From Rhodoferax sp. (GTDB lineage: Bacteria; Pseudomonadota; Gammaproteobacteria; Burkholderiales; Burkholderiaceae_C): a stretch of DNA of 34,263 nt. Below the pieces are notes generated by a model. The model saw only the letters and a list, made by a program, of their open reading frames with translations, was not told the DNA's origin and searched no databases. The stretch spans positions 1 through 34,263 of the forward strand of contig JAIFMA010000155.1 in NCBI GenBank assembly GCA_020048795.1, written 5' to 3'. The position numbers and the translations under genes were made by a program. Below, in pieces: positions 23,767 through 31,739 of this stretch (its first letter is position 1; every line of letters starts with the position of its first letter).

Positions 23767-25890
23767 ATGCTTTATCCCCAACATTTTGACGTGATCGTTG
23801 TCGGCGGCGGCCATGCCGGAACCGAGGCTGCGCTCGCGGCCGCGCGGATGGGTTGCAAGACCCTGTTGCTGACACACAACATCGAGACATTGGGTCAGAT
23901 GAGTTGCAACCCATCCATCGGGGGTATTGGCAAAGGGCATCTGGTGAAGGAAGTTGATGCGCTGGGCGGTGCCATGGCCGCTGCCACCGATGAAGGTGGC
24001 GTGCAATTTCGCATTCTCAACGCCAGCAAGGGCCCGGCAGTGCGCGCCACACGAGCTCAGGCTGACCGTATTTTGTACAAGGCAGCAATTCGGCGGCGGC
24101 TGGAAAACCAGCCCAATCTGTGGCTGTTTCAACAGGCGGTAGATGACTTGATGGTCAAAGGCGATCAGGTGGTGGGTGCGGTGACGCAGGTCGGTATCCG
24201 GTTTGGAGCCAGCACAGTGGTGCTCACAGCAGGCACTTTTTTGGACGGCAAAGTGCATGTTGGGCTGAACAATTACCCTGCCGGGCGGGCTGGTGATCCG
24301 CCAGCGGCAAGTTTGAGCACGCGGCTGAAAGAACTGAAGTTGCCACAGGCACGCCTGAAGACCGGCACCCCCCCGCGCATTGATGGGCGCTCGATTGACT
24401 TCAGCAAATGCCAGGAGCAGGCCGGTGACGGCATGGCAAACCAAGGCGCAACTGTTACACCCGGCGGTGCGTCTTGTGGCCCGGGTGTGCCGGTGTTCAG
24501 CTTTTTGGGTCGCCCCGAACAGCACCCGAAGCAGATGTCGTGCTGGATCACCCACACCAACGAACGCACGCATGACATCATCCGCAGCGGCTTTGACCGC
24601 AGCCCGATGTTCACCGGCAAGATTGAAGGCATCGGGCCGCGGTATTGCCCCAGTGTTGAAGACAAGATCAACCGTTTTGCTGACAAGGACAGCCACCAGA
24701 TCTTCCTGGAGCCTGAAGGTCTGACGACGCACGAGTATTACCCCAATGGCATCAGTACCAGCCTGCCGTTTGATATTCAGTATGCGCTGGTGCGCAGCAT
24801 GGCCGGGCTGGAAAACGCCCACTTGCTGCGGCCAGGTTATGCGATTGAATATGACTACTTTGACCCGCAGCAACTCCGCAGCACCTTTGAAACCCGGGCC
24901 ATTTCTGGCCTGTATTTTGCCGGGCAGATCAACGGCACCACCGGTTATGAAGAGGCAGCGGCGCAGGGTTTGTTTGCCGGTATCAACGCCGCGTTGCAGG
25001 TGCGTGCCATGGGTGGTGGCGATGGCGGGCTGAGTGCCGCCGGCCGTATTGACTTCAGTGCCGATGTCTGGCTGCCCGCGCGCGACGAGGCTTACCTTGG
25101 GGTGATGGTGGACGACCTGATCACCAAGGGTGTCACCGAACCCTATCGCATGTTTACCAGTCGTGCCGAGTTCCGGCTGCAATTGCGTGAAGACAATGCC
25201 GACGCCCGTTTGACAGAAACGGGCCGCAAGCTGGGCTTGGTGGACGATGTGCGCTGGGATGCCTTTTGTCGCAAGCGTGATGCTGTTTCACGTGAAACAG
25301 AGCGCCTGCGTTCGATCTGGATCAGCCCGAAAAATCTTGCAGCAGCCGAGTCGGAGAGGGTGCTGGGCAAGGCTATCGAGCATGAATACAGCCTGGCTGA
25401 TTTGCTGCGGCGCCCGGATGTCACCTATGCGGCATTGATGTCGCTGGCCGGCGGCAGGTTTGCCACAGCCGAACTGCCAGTGTTTGTTTCACGTGAAACA
25501 CTGGGCTTGTCGGTCGATAGTGCGCTGGCGCTTTCGGTGATTGAGCAGGTGGAAATTTCGGCCAAGTATGCCGGCTATATTGACCGACAAAAGGTCGATG
25601 TGGGTAGGGCAGCACATTTTGAGAATCTGAAGCTACCGCAAGACCTGGACTACATGCAGGTCGCGGCATTGAGCATCGAGGCACGCCAAAAGCTCAACCG
25701 TCACAAGCCTGAAACCCTGGGCCATGCGTCGCGCATTTCTGGCATCACGCCAGCCACGATTTCCTTGCTGATGATTCACCTGAAAAAGACCAAGTTCAAG
25801 GGATTTGTGGTTGATGGCCGGCCTGGTTTATTGGCTGACGTGACGACCGAGCCACCTTCGGGCAGTAACCTCGTGACGGGCATCTGCTGA
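23767..25890 (+). CDS. mnmG: tRNA uridine-5-carboxymethylaminomethyl modification enzyme MnmG (GidA)
   Basis: A 707-residue FAD protein that with MnmE modifies the wobble uridine of several tRNAs. The FAD fold is VIVVGGGHAGTEAALAAARMG (residues 9-29), with MSCNPSIGGIGKGHL, TGTPPRID and GQINGTTGYEEAAAQG following. It is longer than the 629-residue E. coli protein. The extra residues form insertions near 222-240 (GATVTPGGASCGPG), near 420-440 and near 565-585, plus a C-terminal extension. Two perfect parS sites lie inside the coding sequence (residues about 506-511 and 573-578), both read as VSRET. The second is within one of the insertions. The stop overlaps the rsmG start as TGATG. Confidence 0.96.
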   Translation: MLYPQHFDVIVVGGGHAGTEAALAAARMGCKTLLLTHNIETLGQMSCNPSIGGIGKGHLVKEVDALGGAMAAATDEGGVQFRILNASKGPAVRATRAQADRILYKAAIRRRLENQPNLWLFQQAVDDLMVKGDQVVGAVTQVGIRFGASTVVLTAGTFLDGKVHVGLNNYPAGRAGDPPAASLSTRLKELKLPQARLKTGTPPRIDGRSIDFSKCQEQAGDGMANQGATVTPGGASCGPGVPVFSFLGRPEQHPKQMSCWITHTNERTHDIIRSGFDRSPMFTGKIEGIGPRYCPSVEDKINRFADKDSHQIFLEPEGLTTHEYYPNGISTSLPFDIQYALVRSMAGLENAHLLRPGYAIEYDYFDPQQLRSTFETRAISGLYFAGQINGTTGYEEAAAQGLFAGINAALQVRAMGGGDGGLSAAGRIDFSADVWLPARDEAYLGVMVDDLITKGVTEPYRMFTSRAEFRLQLREDNADARLTETGRKLGLVDDVRWDAFCRKRDAVSRETERLRSIWISPKNLAAAESERVLGKAIEHEYSLADLLRRPDVTYAALMSLAGGRFATAELPVFVSRETLGLSVDSALALSVIEQVEISAKYAGYIDRQKVDVGRAAHFENLKLPQDLDYMQVAALSIEARQKLNRHKPETLGHASRISGITPATISLLMIHLKKTKFKGFVVDGRPGLLADVTTEPPSGSNLVTGIC
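25284..25299. promoter_or_regulatory. parS: parS site 1 (inside mnmG)
   Basis: TGTTTCACGTGAAACA, a perfect 16-bp parS palindrome. In the mnmG frame it encodes VSRET in a helix that is variable between MnmG proteins. Confidence 0.93.
25485..25500. promoter_or_regulatory. parS: parS site 2 (inside mnmG)
   Basis: A second perfect TGTTTCACGTGAAACA, 201 bases from site 1 and in the same reading phase, again encoding VSRET. It lies in a segment absent from E. coli MnmG. Confidence 0.93.
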
Positions 25891-26579
25891 TGTCTGGGCT
25901 GGAACATGGTTTGCAACAGGGCCTGGTTGAACTTGGTCTGAGCTTGAGTGCCGGGCAAGTCGCCCAGTTGCTGGACTACCTGGCCTTGATCCGGAAGTGG
26001 ACCCAGGTCTATAACCTGACTGCCGTGCGTGACCCGACAGAGATCTTGTCGCACCACCTGCTCGATAGTCTGGCGGTGGTCAAACCCTTGCAGCAGCAGC
26101 TTGTTGGTTCCGGGGTCGGGCAGGGTCTGGCTGCAGCATTCGGCCATGCGCCGGCCAACCGTTTGCTTGATGTGGGTTCAGGTGCCGGTTTGCCGGGTGT
26201 GGTGATCGCGATCTGCTGTCCCTGGATCGAGGTGCACTGTGTCGATACCGTTGGCAAAAAAGCAGCGTTCATTCAGCAGGTGGCGCTGGCCCTGAAACTG
26301 CCTAAGCTGCGTGGCATCCACGCGCGGGTGGAGCGTCTGACCGACAAGTACCAGGTGGTCAGCGCGCGGGCCTTTGCTTCGTTGCCTGATTTCACCACCT
26401 GGTCGCTTGCGGCGCTGGCTGAAGATGGTGTCTGGATGGCCATGAAGGGCAAACATCCCGCGGCTGAAATCGCAGCATTGCCACGGGATGTCGAGGTGTT
26501 TCACGTGGAACCACTGAAGGTGCCGGGGCTGGCGGCAGAGCGTTGTATCGTGTGGATGCGTAAGTGGCCCAAGCCGTAA
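25890..26579 (+). CDS. rsmG: 16S rRNA (guanine-527-N7) methyltransferase RsmG (GidB)
   Basis: A 229-residue SAM methyltransferase acting on G527 of 16S rRNA. The segment RKWTQVYNLTAVRDP precedes a SAM motif, LLDVGSGAGLPGVVIAI. The family segment VSARAFASLPDF and MKGKHP follow. Translation is coupled to mnmG by a one-base TGATG overlap. About 17 residues around PLQQQLVGSGVGQG look like an insertion relative to enterobacterial RsmG. A degenerate parS lies near the 3' end. Confidence 0.95.
   Translation: MSGLEHGLQQGLVELGLSLSAGQVAQLLDYLALIRKWTQVYNLTAVRDPTEILSHHLLDSLAVVKPLQQQLVGSGVGQGLAAAFGHAPANRLLDVGSGAGLPGVVIAICCPWIEVHCVDTVGKKAAFIQQVALALKLPKLRGIHARVERLTDKYQVVSARAFASLPDFTTWSLAALAEDGVWMAMKGKHPAAEIAALPRDVEVFHVEPLKVPGLAAERCIVWMRKWPKP
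26497..26512. promoter_or_regulatory. Degenerate parS-like site (inside rsmG)
   Basis: TGTTTCACGTGGAACC matches parS at 14 of 16 positions and encodes VFHVEP. It is in line with the perfect sites on both sides, so it may be a weak or decayed site. Confidence 0.5.
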
Positions 26580-26636
26580 CGTAAACTCTGCGCCTCACCC
26601 GACATTGGTTTTGGGCCCCTTTTCAGAAAGATCTCC

Positions 26637-27251
26637 ATGCTCGGCATTACCGACTACGGCACATTTATTGTCACGGTCATCATTTTCCTGGCCATACCCG
26701 GCCCGGGCAATTTGGCCCTGATCACGTCCACCAGCAAGGGCGGCATACGGGGTGGCATCGCCGCCACTTTCGGGGTGATCCTGGGTGACCAGGTCTTGAT
26801 GTGGTCAGCAGTGGCCGGTGTGGCAGCTTTGCTCACCGCTTATCCGGATGCCTTTCATGCGGTGCAGTGGATTGGCGCGGCCTATTTAGCCTGGTTGGGG
26901 GCGCAGATGTTGCTGGCCAAACCCGGTGCCGCGCCCGTGCTCAACATCAAGCCGCACCATTTCTTGAAGCAGGCACTGATGATTACCTTGCTCAACCCCA
27001 AGGCGATCTTGTTTTACATGGCTTTTTTCCCTCTGTTTGTTGACCCGGCTCGCCAGCAGGGCTTGATCACTTATGGCTTTATGGCCACAACCATTGCGGT
27101 GCTGACCTTTCTGTACGGTCTGATTGCGGTGTTGTTGACCCACTTTTTGGCGGAGCGCGTGCGGGCCAATCCGATGATTACCCGTGTGCTTGAAAAAGTC
27201 GCCGGCTTGTTCCTGGTCGGCTTTGGTGTCAAGCTGGCACTGTCACGCTGA
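26637..27251 (+). CDS. LysE/RhtB-family amino acid exporter
   Basis: A 204-residue membrane protein with six hydrophobic helices. The family N-terminal motif is FLAIPGPGNLALITSTSKGG, and the central LNPKAILFYMAFFPLF lies in the conserved second half. Members export basic or neutral amino acids such as homoserine and threonine; this substrate is unknown. It sits between rsmG and parA on the same strand, with 57 bases upstream. It is not beside the ArgP-type regulator at 923, so a link between the two is speculative. Confidence 0.88.
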   Translation: MLGITDYGTFIVTVIIFLAIPGPGNLALITSTSKGGIRGGIAATFGVILGDQVLMWSAVAGVAALLTAYPDAFHAVQWIGAAYLAWLGAQMLLAKPGAAPVLNIKPHHFLKQALMITLLNPKAILFYMAFFPLFVDPARQQGLITYGFMATTIAVLTFLYGLIAVLLTHFLAERVRANPMITRVLEKVAGLFLVGFGVKLALSR

Positions 27252-27261
27252 TTTTTGTGTT

Positions 27262-27277
27262 TGTTTCACGTGAAACA
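27262..27277. promoter_or_regulatory. parS: parS site 3 (upstream of parA)
   Basis: A perfect TGTTTCACGTGAAACA, 41 bases before the parA ATG. Besides acting as a partition site it could let ParB influence parA transcription. Confidence 0.94.
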
Positions 27278-27318
27278 TTGATTTTGGCTGCTCTCCCTTT
27301 TTCCCTGCTCGGTATCCT

Positions 27319-28104
27319 ATGGTCAAAATTTTCTGCATAGCCAACCAAAAAGGTGGCGTTGGCAAAACCACCACCACCGTCAACCTGGCTGCCGGCCTGG
27401 CCAAGGTGGGCCAGCGCGTGCTGATGGTCGATCTGGATCCGCAGGGCAACGCCACCATGGGCTCGGGCATTGACAAGCGCAAGCTTGAGTTCAGCGTCTA
27501 CGACGTGTTGCTGGAGTCGGCCTCAGTCAAAGAGGCCTGCGTGCAAAGTGCCAAGCTGGTAGACGCTGGTTGTGCCTATGACATCCTGGGTGCCAACCGC
27601 GAACTCGCCGGGGCTGAGGTTGAAATGGTCAGTCTGGAGCGGCGCGAAAAGCGCCTGAAAACCGCCTTGGCTGCAGTGGCTGCCGACTATGACTTCATTT
27701 TGATTGACTGCCCGCCGAGCCTGTCGCTGCTGACACTCAACGGCTTGTGCTGTGCGCATGGAGTCATTGTGCCAATGCAGTGTGAATACTTTGCACTCGA
27801 AGGCCTGGCTGATCTGGTCAACACCATCAAGCAGGTGCATGCCAACCTGAACAAGGACCTGGCGATCATCGGTTTGTTGCGCGTCATGTTTGATCCGCGC
27901 ATCACCTTGCAGCAGCAGGTCAGCGAACAACTCAAGACCCGTTTTGGCGACAAGGTTTTCAACACCGTGATTCCGCGCAATGTTCGCCTGGCTGAGGCAC
28001 CCAGCTACGGGGTGCCCGGTGTGGTGTTTGACTCTGGCAGCAAAGGTGCCCAGGCTTTTGTGGCGTTTGCCCAGGAAATGGTTGAGCGGATTGAAAAAAT
28101 GTAG
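27319..28104 (+). CDS. parA: Chromosome partitioning ATPase ParA (Soj)
   Basis: A 261-residue chromosomal-type ParA. The deviant Walker A is KGGVGKTTTT (residues 11-20). VDLDPQGNATMGSGID and the Walker B-like FILIDCPPSLSLLTLN follow. There is no N-terminal DNA-binding domain, as in chromosomal Soj proteins and unlike plasmid ParA of type Ia. It moves ParB-bound origins to the cell poles. A parS site lies just upstream. ParB is separated from it by a hydrolase gene. Confidence 0.96.
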   Translation: MVKIFCIANQKGGVGKTTTTVNLAAGLAKVGQRVLMVDLDPQGNATMGSGIDKRKLEFSVYDVLLESASVKEACVQSAKLVDAGCAYDILGANRELAGAEVEMVSLERREKRLKTALAAVAADYDFILIDCPPSLSLLTLNGLCCAHGVIVPMQCEYFALEGLADLVNTIKQVHANLNKDLAIIGLLRVMFDPRITLQQQVSEQLKTRFGDKVFNTVIPRNVRLAEAPSYGVPGVVFDSGSKGAQAFVAFAQEMVERIEKM

Positions 28105-28116
28105 CCAAATTGGCCT

Positions 28117-28160
28117 GTAGCCCAGATGGATCAAGCGCCAGCAGCTATTGAATTGAGCCT
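28117..28160. repeat. Interspersed intergenic repeat, partial copy after parA
   Basis: TAGCCC, then AAGCGCCAGCAGCTATTGAA, align with the copies at 22195 and 34003. It begins 13 bases after the parA stop; AAAAAATG at the end of parA may be its outer edge. Confidence 0.5.
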
Positions 28161-28285
28161 GGATCGCTCAAGCGGGTGCGTCGCGCTGTCACCCCTGAGG
28201 TGATCGGGATCGACGCTGAAATGGTCAATGGCCCGCTGCACTGATTGAAGAAAACAAGCGGTCAACTGAATCTAGGTCAAAAGTA

Positions 28286-28825
28286 ATGAAACCTGAGCAA
28301 ATCCTGATCCTGCCGGGCTGGCAAAGTTCTGGCCCGGCGCACTGGCAAAGCCTGTGGCGCGAGCGCTTGGGCTACCAGTGGGTTGAGCAGCACGACTGGA
28401 TGCGCCCGCTGCGCGGCGACTGGATTGCCCGCCTGGAAGATGTGGTGCTGGCCAGTGAGGCACCGCTGCTGCTGGTGGCACACAGCCTGGGCTGCCATCT
28501 GGTGGCGGCGTGGGCGGCGCATTCGCGCAATTCTGGCCGGGTCAAGGGCGCGCTGCTGGTCGCGCCGGGTGATGCCGAGCGCGACGAATTGCGCCCGCTG
28601 TTGCCGAGCTGGTGCCCCCCGGTGCTGCAACCCTTGCCGTTTCCTGGTGTGCTGGTGGCCAGCAGCAACGACCCCTATTGCAGCTTCGAGCGGGCTTGCC
28701 GGTTTGCCAAGGCCTGGGGCGCTGAGTTGTTTGATGCGGGGGCACTGGGTCACATCAATGCTGATTCGGGTTTGGGGTATTGGCCTCAGGGGCAGGGCTT
28801 GCTACAGGCGATGATTGACAGTTAA
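28286..28825 (+). CDS. RBBP9/YdeN-family alpha/beta hydrolase
   Basis: A 179-residue small serine hydrolase. It starts with ILILPGWQSSGPAHW, the family's oxyanion region. The nucleophile is Ser 67 in VAHSLGC. The other triad members are Asp 129 in SSNDPYC and His 156 in GALGHINADSGLG. The substrate is unknown. It sits between parA (181-base gap) and parB (12-base gap), so it is probably translated on the same message as parB. Nothing in the protein suggests a direct partition role. Confidence 0.88.
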   Translation: MKPEQILILPGWQSSGPAHWQSLWRERLGYQWVEQHDWMRPLRGDWIARLEDVVLASEAPLLLVAHSLGCHLVAAWAAHSRNSGRVKGALLVAPGDAERDELRPLLPSWCPPVLQPLPFPGVLVASSNDPYCSFERACRFAKAWGAELFDAGALGHINADSGLGYWPQGQGLLQAMIDS

Positions 28826-28837
28826 CGAAAGAAAAAC

Positions 28838-29824
28838 ATGGTGACCAAAAAACCAAAAGGGCTGGGGCGTGGACTTGAAGCACTGCTCGGGCCAACGGCT
28901 GCCGAATCACTGGTGTTGGAGGGTGGCGACATCAACCTGGCCAACAGCGGCCAACCCTCGACCTTGTTGCTGACCGACCTGGTGCCGGGCCAATACCAGC
29001 CGCGCACCCGCATGGACGAAGGCGCACTCTATGAGCTGGCTGAATCGATCAAAGTACAGGGCATCATGCAGCCGATCCTGGTGCGACGCCTCAGTGATGC
29101 CGATGCCGAACTCAAACGCAGCCAGATGGCACCCGACACCGGTGGTGCCGTGCGGGCGCTGTACGAGATCATTGCCGGCGAGCGGCGCTTTCGGGCGGCC
29201 AAACTGGCCGGGCTGGACAGTGTGCCGGTGCTGGTGCGCGACGTGCCCAACGAATCGGCTGCGGCGATGGCGCTGATCGAAAACATCCAGCGCGAAGACC
29301 TCAACCCGCTGGAAGAAGCGCAGGGCCTGCAACGCCTGATCAAGGACTTTGGCCTGACACATGACACTGCGGCGCAGGCGGTTGGCCGTTCGCGCAGTGC
29401 CACCAGCAACCTGCTGCGCCTGCTGAACTTGGCCGAGCCGGTGCAAACCATGCTGATGGCCGGTGATGTTGAAATGGGTCATGCACGCGCCTTGCTGGCA
29501 TTGGACAAGGCGACCCAGATCACCGCTGCCAACCAGATAGCCGCCAAGAAAATGTCGGTGCGTGAGACCGAGAGCCTGGTGAAAAAACTCAGCGCCGAGT
29601 TTTCGCTGGTGGCCAGCAAACCCAAAAAAGAGAAGTCACGCGACCTCAAACGGGTGGAAGAAGAACTGTCCGACCTGCTGACCGCCGCGGTCGAAGTGCG
29701 CGTGAAAAAGCGCGTCAAACGCGCCGGTCGTATGGAAGAGGTGGGTGAGCTCAGCATCGGCTTTGGTTCACTTGACGAACTCAACGGCCTGATTGACCGG
29801 CTGCGTGGTACCGCCGGTCGCTGA
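28838..29824 (+). CDS. parB: Chromosome partitioning protein ParB (Spo0J)
   Basis: A 328-residue parS-binding CTPase clamp. It begins with KPKGLGRGLEALLG, the ParA-stimulating N-terminus. The CTP-binding motif is GERRFRAAKLAG, followed by NIQREDLNPLEEAQG. The central helix-turn-helix is TAAQAVGRSRSATSNLLRLL, and the C-terminal dimer domain ends near LNGLIDRLRG. A roughly 20-residue insertion, DAELKRSQMAPDTGG, lies just before the CTPase motif. Its sites are the parS sequences at 25284, 25485 and 27262. Confidence 0.96.
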   Translation: MVTKKPKGLGRGLEALLGPTAAESLVLEGGDINLANSGQPSTLLLTDLVPGQYQPRTRMDEGALYELAESIKVQGIMQPILVRRLSDADAELKRSQMAPDTGGAVRALYEIIAGERRFRAAKLAGLDSVPVLVRDVPNESAAAMALIENIQREDLNPLEEAQGLQRLIKDFGLTHDTAAQAVGRSRSATSNLLRLLNLAEPVQTMLMAGDVEMGHARALLALDKATQITAANQIAAKKMSVRETESLVKKLSAEFSLVASKPKKEKSRDLKRVEEELSDLLTAAVEVRVKKRVKRAGRMEEVGELSIGFGSLDELNGLIDRLRGTAGR

Positions 29825-30089
29825 TCTGAAACTTGCCGAACATGATTATGGGCTGTGGTCGCACCGTGTTGGGTCTGGCAACTGGGCTTGAGTTAGCCCA
29901 ATCGGTTGATCTGGGCAGCGGCGTCGGACACGGTGCAAAAGGATGGGGATTCGATCCCGATTCGGTCCGCTCATGTCAAATGCTTTTCCAGCCTGAATCC
30001 GATTGGGGCGGTTACCCCAATTCAGCGGGCCAAACCGACAACGCCGGATCGGATGGTCAACAGATCCTGATCTCAGGCAGCTTGACAGC

Positions 30090-30842
30090 GTGAGCAATTC
30101 CACCCTTGACCGTCTGCCGTGGCCATTGCCCGCCGTGCTGGTGTGGGCCGGTGCCTGGGGTGTATTTGTCCTGCTGGCACGCGCCGGACCTGATGCCCTG
30201 GTGGCGTTGGGTGCCGCCTGCGCCTTTGGGGTTGTGGCGAGCATGCTCGGGCGCAACTGGTGGCGCAGGCTGATGATTGCGCTGGGCTTTCCGCTGTCGC
30301 TGGCGGTCTCGGGTGTGGTCAGTCTGCCGGCCTGGTCCTGGTTGCTGCCCTTGCTGATGCTGCTGTTGATCTATCCCCTGAACGCCTGGCGCGACGCGCC
30401 GCTGTTTCCTACTCCAAAAAATGCATTAAATGAGCTTGCAGCCCATGCGCCGCTTGCGCTAAATGCTCTCATTTTGGATGCGGGTTGTGGCCTCGGTGAT
30501 GGCCTCAAGGCCTTGCGCGGCGCTTATCCGCAAGCCCGCCTGCACGGCCTGGAGTGGAGCTGGCCGCTGCGCGCGCTGTGTGCCTTGCGCTGCCCCTGGG
30601 CCCGGGTGCGCCAGGGTGACATCTGGCAGGCCGACTGGTCAGGCTATGACCTGGTCTATCTGTTTCAGCGCCCTGAAAGCATGTCGCGTGCTGTTGGCAA
30701 AGCGTGTGCTGAACTCAAGCCGGGTGCCTGGCTCGTCAGTCTTGAATTTGAGGCCACCGAACTGCCAGCGCAGGCCCGTTTGCAAGCGCCTGATGGCAGG
30801 CCAATTTGGCTGTACAAGATGGTGCCAAAGCCAGCCGGGTAG
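30090..30842 (+). CDS. Membrane-anchored class I SAM-dependent methyltransferase
   Basis: A 250-residue protein. The N-terminal 105 residues are hydrophobic, with about four membrane segments (for example VLVWAGAWGVFVLLARAG and WSWLLPLLMLLLIY). A methyltransferase domain follows, with SAM motif LILDAGCGLGDG and acidic residue in LHGLEWSWP. The substrate is unknown. GTG 30090 is chosen because upstream codons look non-coding. The junction between the two parts, about residues 109-129, is encoded by a copy of the interspersed repeat. It is 265 bases downstream of parB and converges on kdgR. Confidence 0.72.
   Translation: MSNSTLDRLPWPLPAVLVWAGAWGVFVLLARAGPDALVALGAACAFGVVASMLGRNWWRRLMIALGFPLSLAVSGVVSLPAWSWLLPLLMLLLIYPLNAWRDAPLFPTPKNALNELAAHAPLALNALILDAGCGLGDGLKALRGAYPQARLHGLEWSWPLRALCALRCPWARVRQGDIWQADWSGYDLVYLFQRPESMSRAVGKACAELKPGAWLVSLEFEATELPAQARLQAPDGRPIWLYKMVPKPAG
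30414..30475. repeat. Interspersed repeat copy within a coding sequence
   Basis: CAAAAAATGC, then CTTGCAGCCC, GCTTGCGCT and AATGCTCTCA align in order with the intergenic copy at 1900 (CTTCAGCCC, GCTTGCGCT, AAAGCTATCA). Here the repeat is read through in frame in the methyltransferase gene. Confidence 0.6.
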
Positions 30843-30880
30843 GTTGTCTGGTGGTGACCGGCGGTTCCCGTTGGTGCTGG

Positions 30881-31681
30881 CTATTTGTCCAACGGAAAGT
30901 GGGTGCAGCCGAGTTGTGCCGAGATGTCCTTGGCAGCGGCTTGCAGCATGGCAACGGTTTCGGCCTCTTTGGATTCGTCATACCGAAACGTGGGAAATGA
31001 AATGCTCAAAGCGGCAATCGGTCGGTTGATTCGATCAAAAATGGGCACTCCAAGGCAACGGATATGGTCGTCGAACTCTTCACGGTCTTCCCCGTAGCCT
31101 TGGGCCTTGATACGCCCAAGCTCGGCCACAAACGCAACCGGATCGACAATGGTCTTTTCCCGAAAGCGCTTGAACTCTGCGCCCTTGAGCACCCGGTCGC
31201 GACGCTCGGGGTCTTCCCATGCCATCAGCACCTTGCCAATGGCTGTGCAGTGCAAGGGGGCGCGGCGACCCACACGTGAGTACATGCCCAGCATGTGACG
31301 CGAATCAACCTTGTGAATGTAGATGATCTCGCTGTCAATCAAGGCACCCAGATGCACCGTCTCACCCGTGGTATCGGCCAGTAGCTGCATGTGGTTTTTG
31401 GCCAGATCGACCAGGTCCGGGTACTGCAAGGCCTTGGTACCAAGTTCGAACACCTTCATGGTCAGTCCATAACGTTCGCTGTCTTTTTCCTGGCGTACGT
31501 AGCCCAGCGTCATCATGGTTTGCAAAAAGCGATAGACCGTGGCCTTGGGCATGGCCAGGCGGACCGACAGGTCTGAAATGCCGGTTTCATTGTTTTCCGA
31601 CAAAGCCTGCAACAGCGCAAATACCTTCAGCACAGCCGCAACCGACTCGGGCTGCCTGGCATCGTAGAGTTCTTCAGTCAT
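30881..31681 (-). CDS. kdgR: IclR-family regulator, KdgR type
   Basis: A 266-residue IclR regulator. The N-terminal winged helix is SVAAVLKVFALLQALSE, then LSVRLAMPKATVYRFLQTM. The C-terminal effector domain contains GETVHLGALID and CTAIGKVLMAW. It is close to enterobacterial KdgR, which represses uronate and pectin catabolism genes and is relieved by 2-keto-3-deoxygluconate. It is adjacent to kduD and kduI. A KdgR-like palindrome 16 bases upstream of its ATG suggests autoregulation. Confidence 0.88.
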   Translation of the reverse strand: MTEELYDARQPESVAAVLKVFALLQALSENNETGISDLSVRLAMPKATVYRFLQTMMTLGYVRQEKDSERYGLTMKVFELGTKALQYPDLVDLAKNHMQLLADTTGETVHLGALIDSEIIYIHKVDSRHMLGMYSRVGRRAPLHCTAIGKVLMAWEDPERRDRVLKGAEFKRFREKTIVDPVAFVAELGRIKAQGYGEDREEFDDHIRCLGVPIFDRINRPIAALSISFPTFRYDESKEAETVAMLQAAAKDISAQLGCTHFPLDK

Positions 31682-31696
31682 TTGTTTTGATTTCCC

Positions 31697-31711
31697 TGGA
31701 AAAGTGTTTCA
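31697..31711. promoter_or_regulatory. KdgR-like operator upstream of kdgR
   Basis: TGGAAAAGTGTTTCA matches the enterobacterial KdgR core TGAAACANTGTTTCA at 12 of 14 defined positions. It lies between the kduD stop and the kdgR start. Confidence 0.55.
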
Positions 31712-31739
31712 AATTATATTGCTGTGACAGTTTCTGCAT

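Noticed and set aside
23431..25182. A 583-codon open frame on the minus strand
   Set aside because: It is antisense to mnmG and the pfp N-terminus, whose family matches are strong; it is a by-product of GC-rich codon use.
26637..27251. LysE exporter as the target of the ArgP regulator
   Set aside because: The pairing is classical, but here the genes are 25 kb apart with no visible shared operator, so no functional link is claimed.
29833..30093. A small open frame between parB and the methyltransferase gene
   Set aside because: No ribosome-binding site, no family resemblance, and the stretch contains short palindromes (ATTGGGG/CCCCAAT), so it looks like non-coding spacer.
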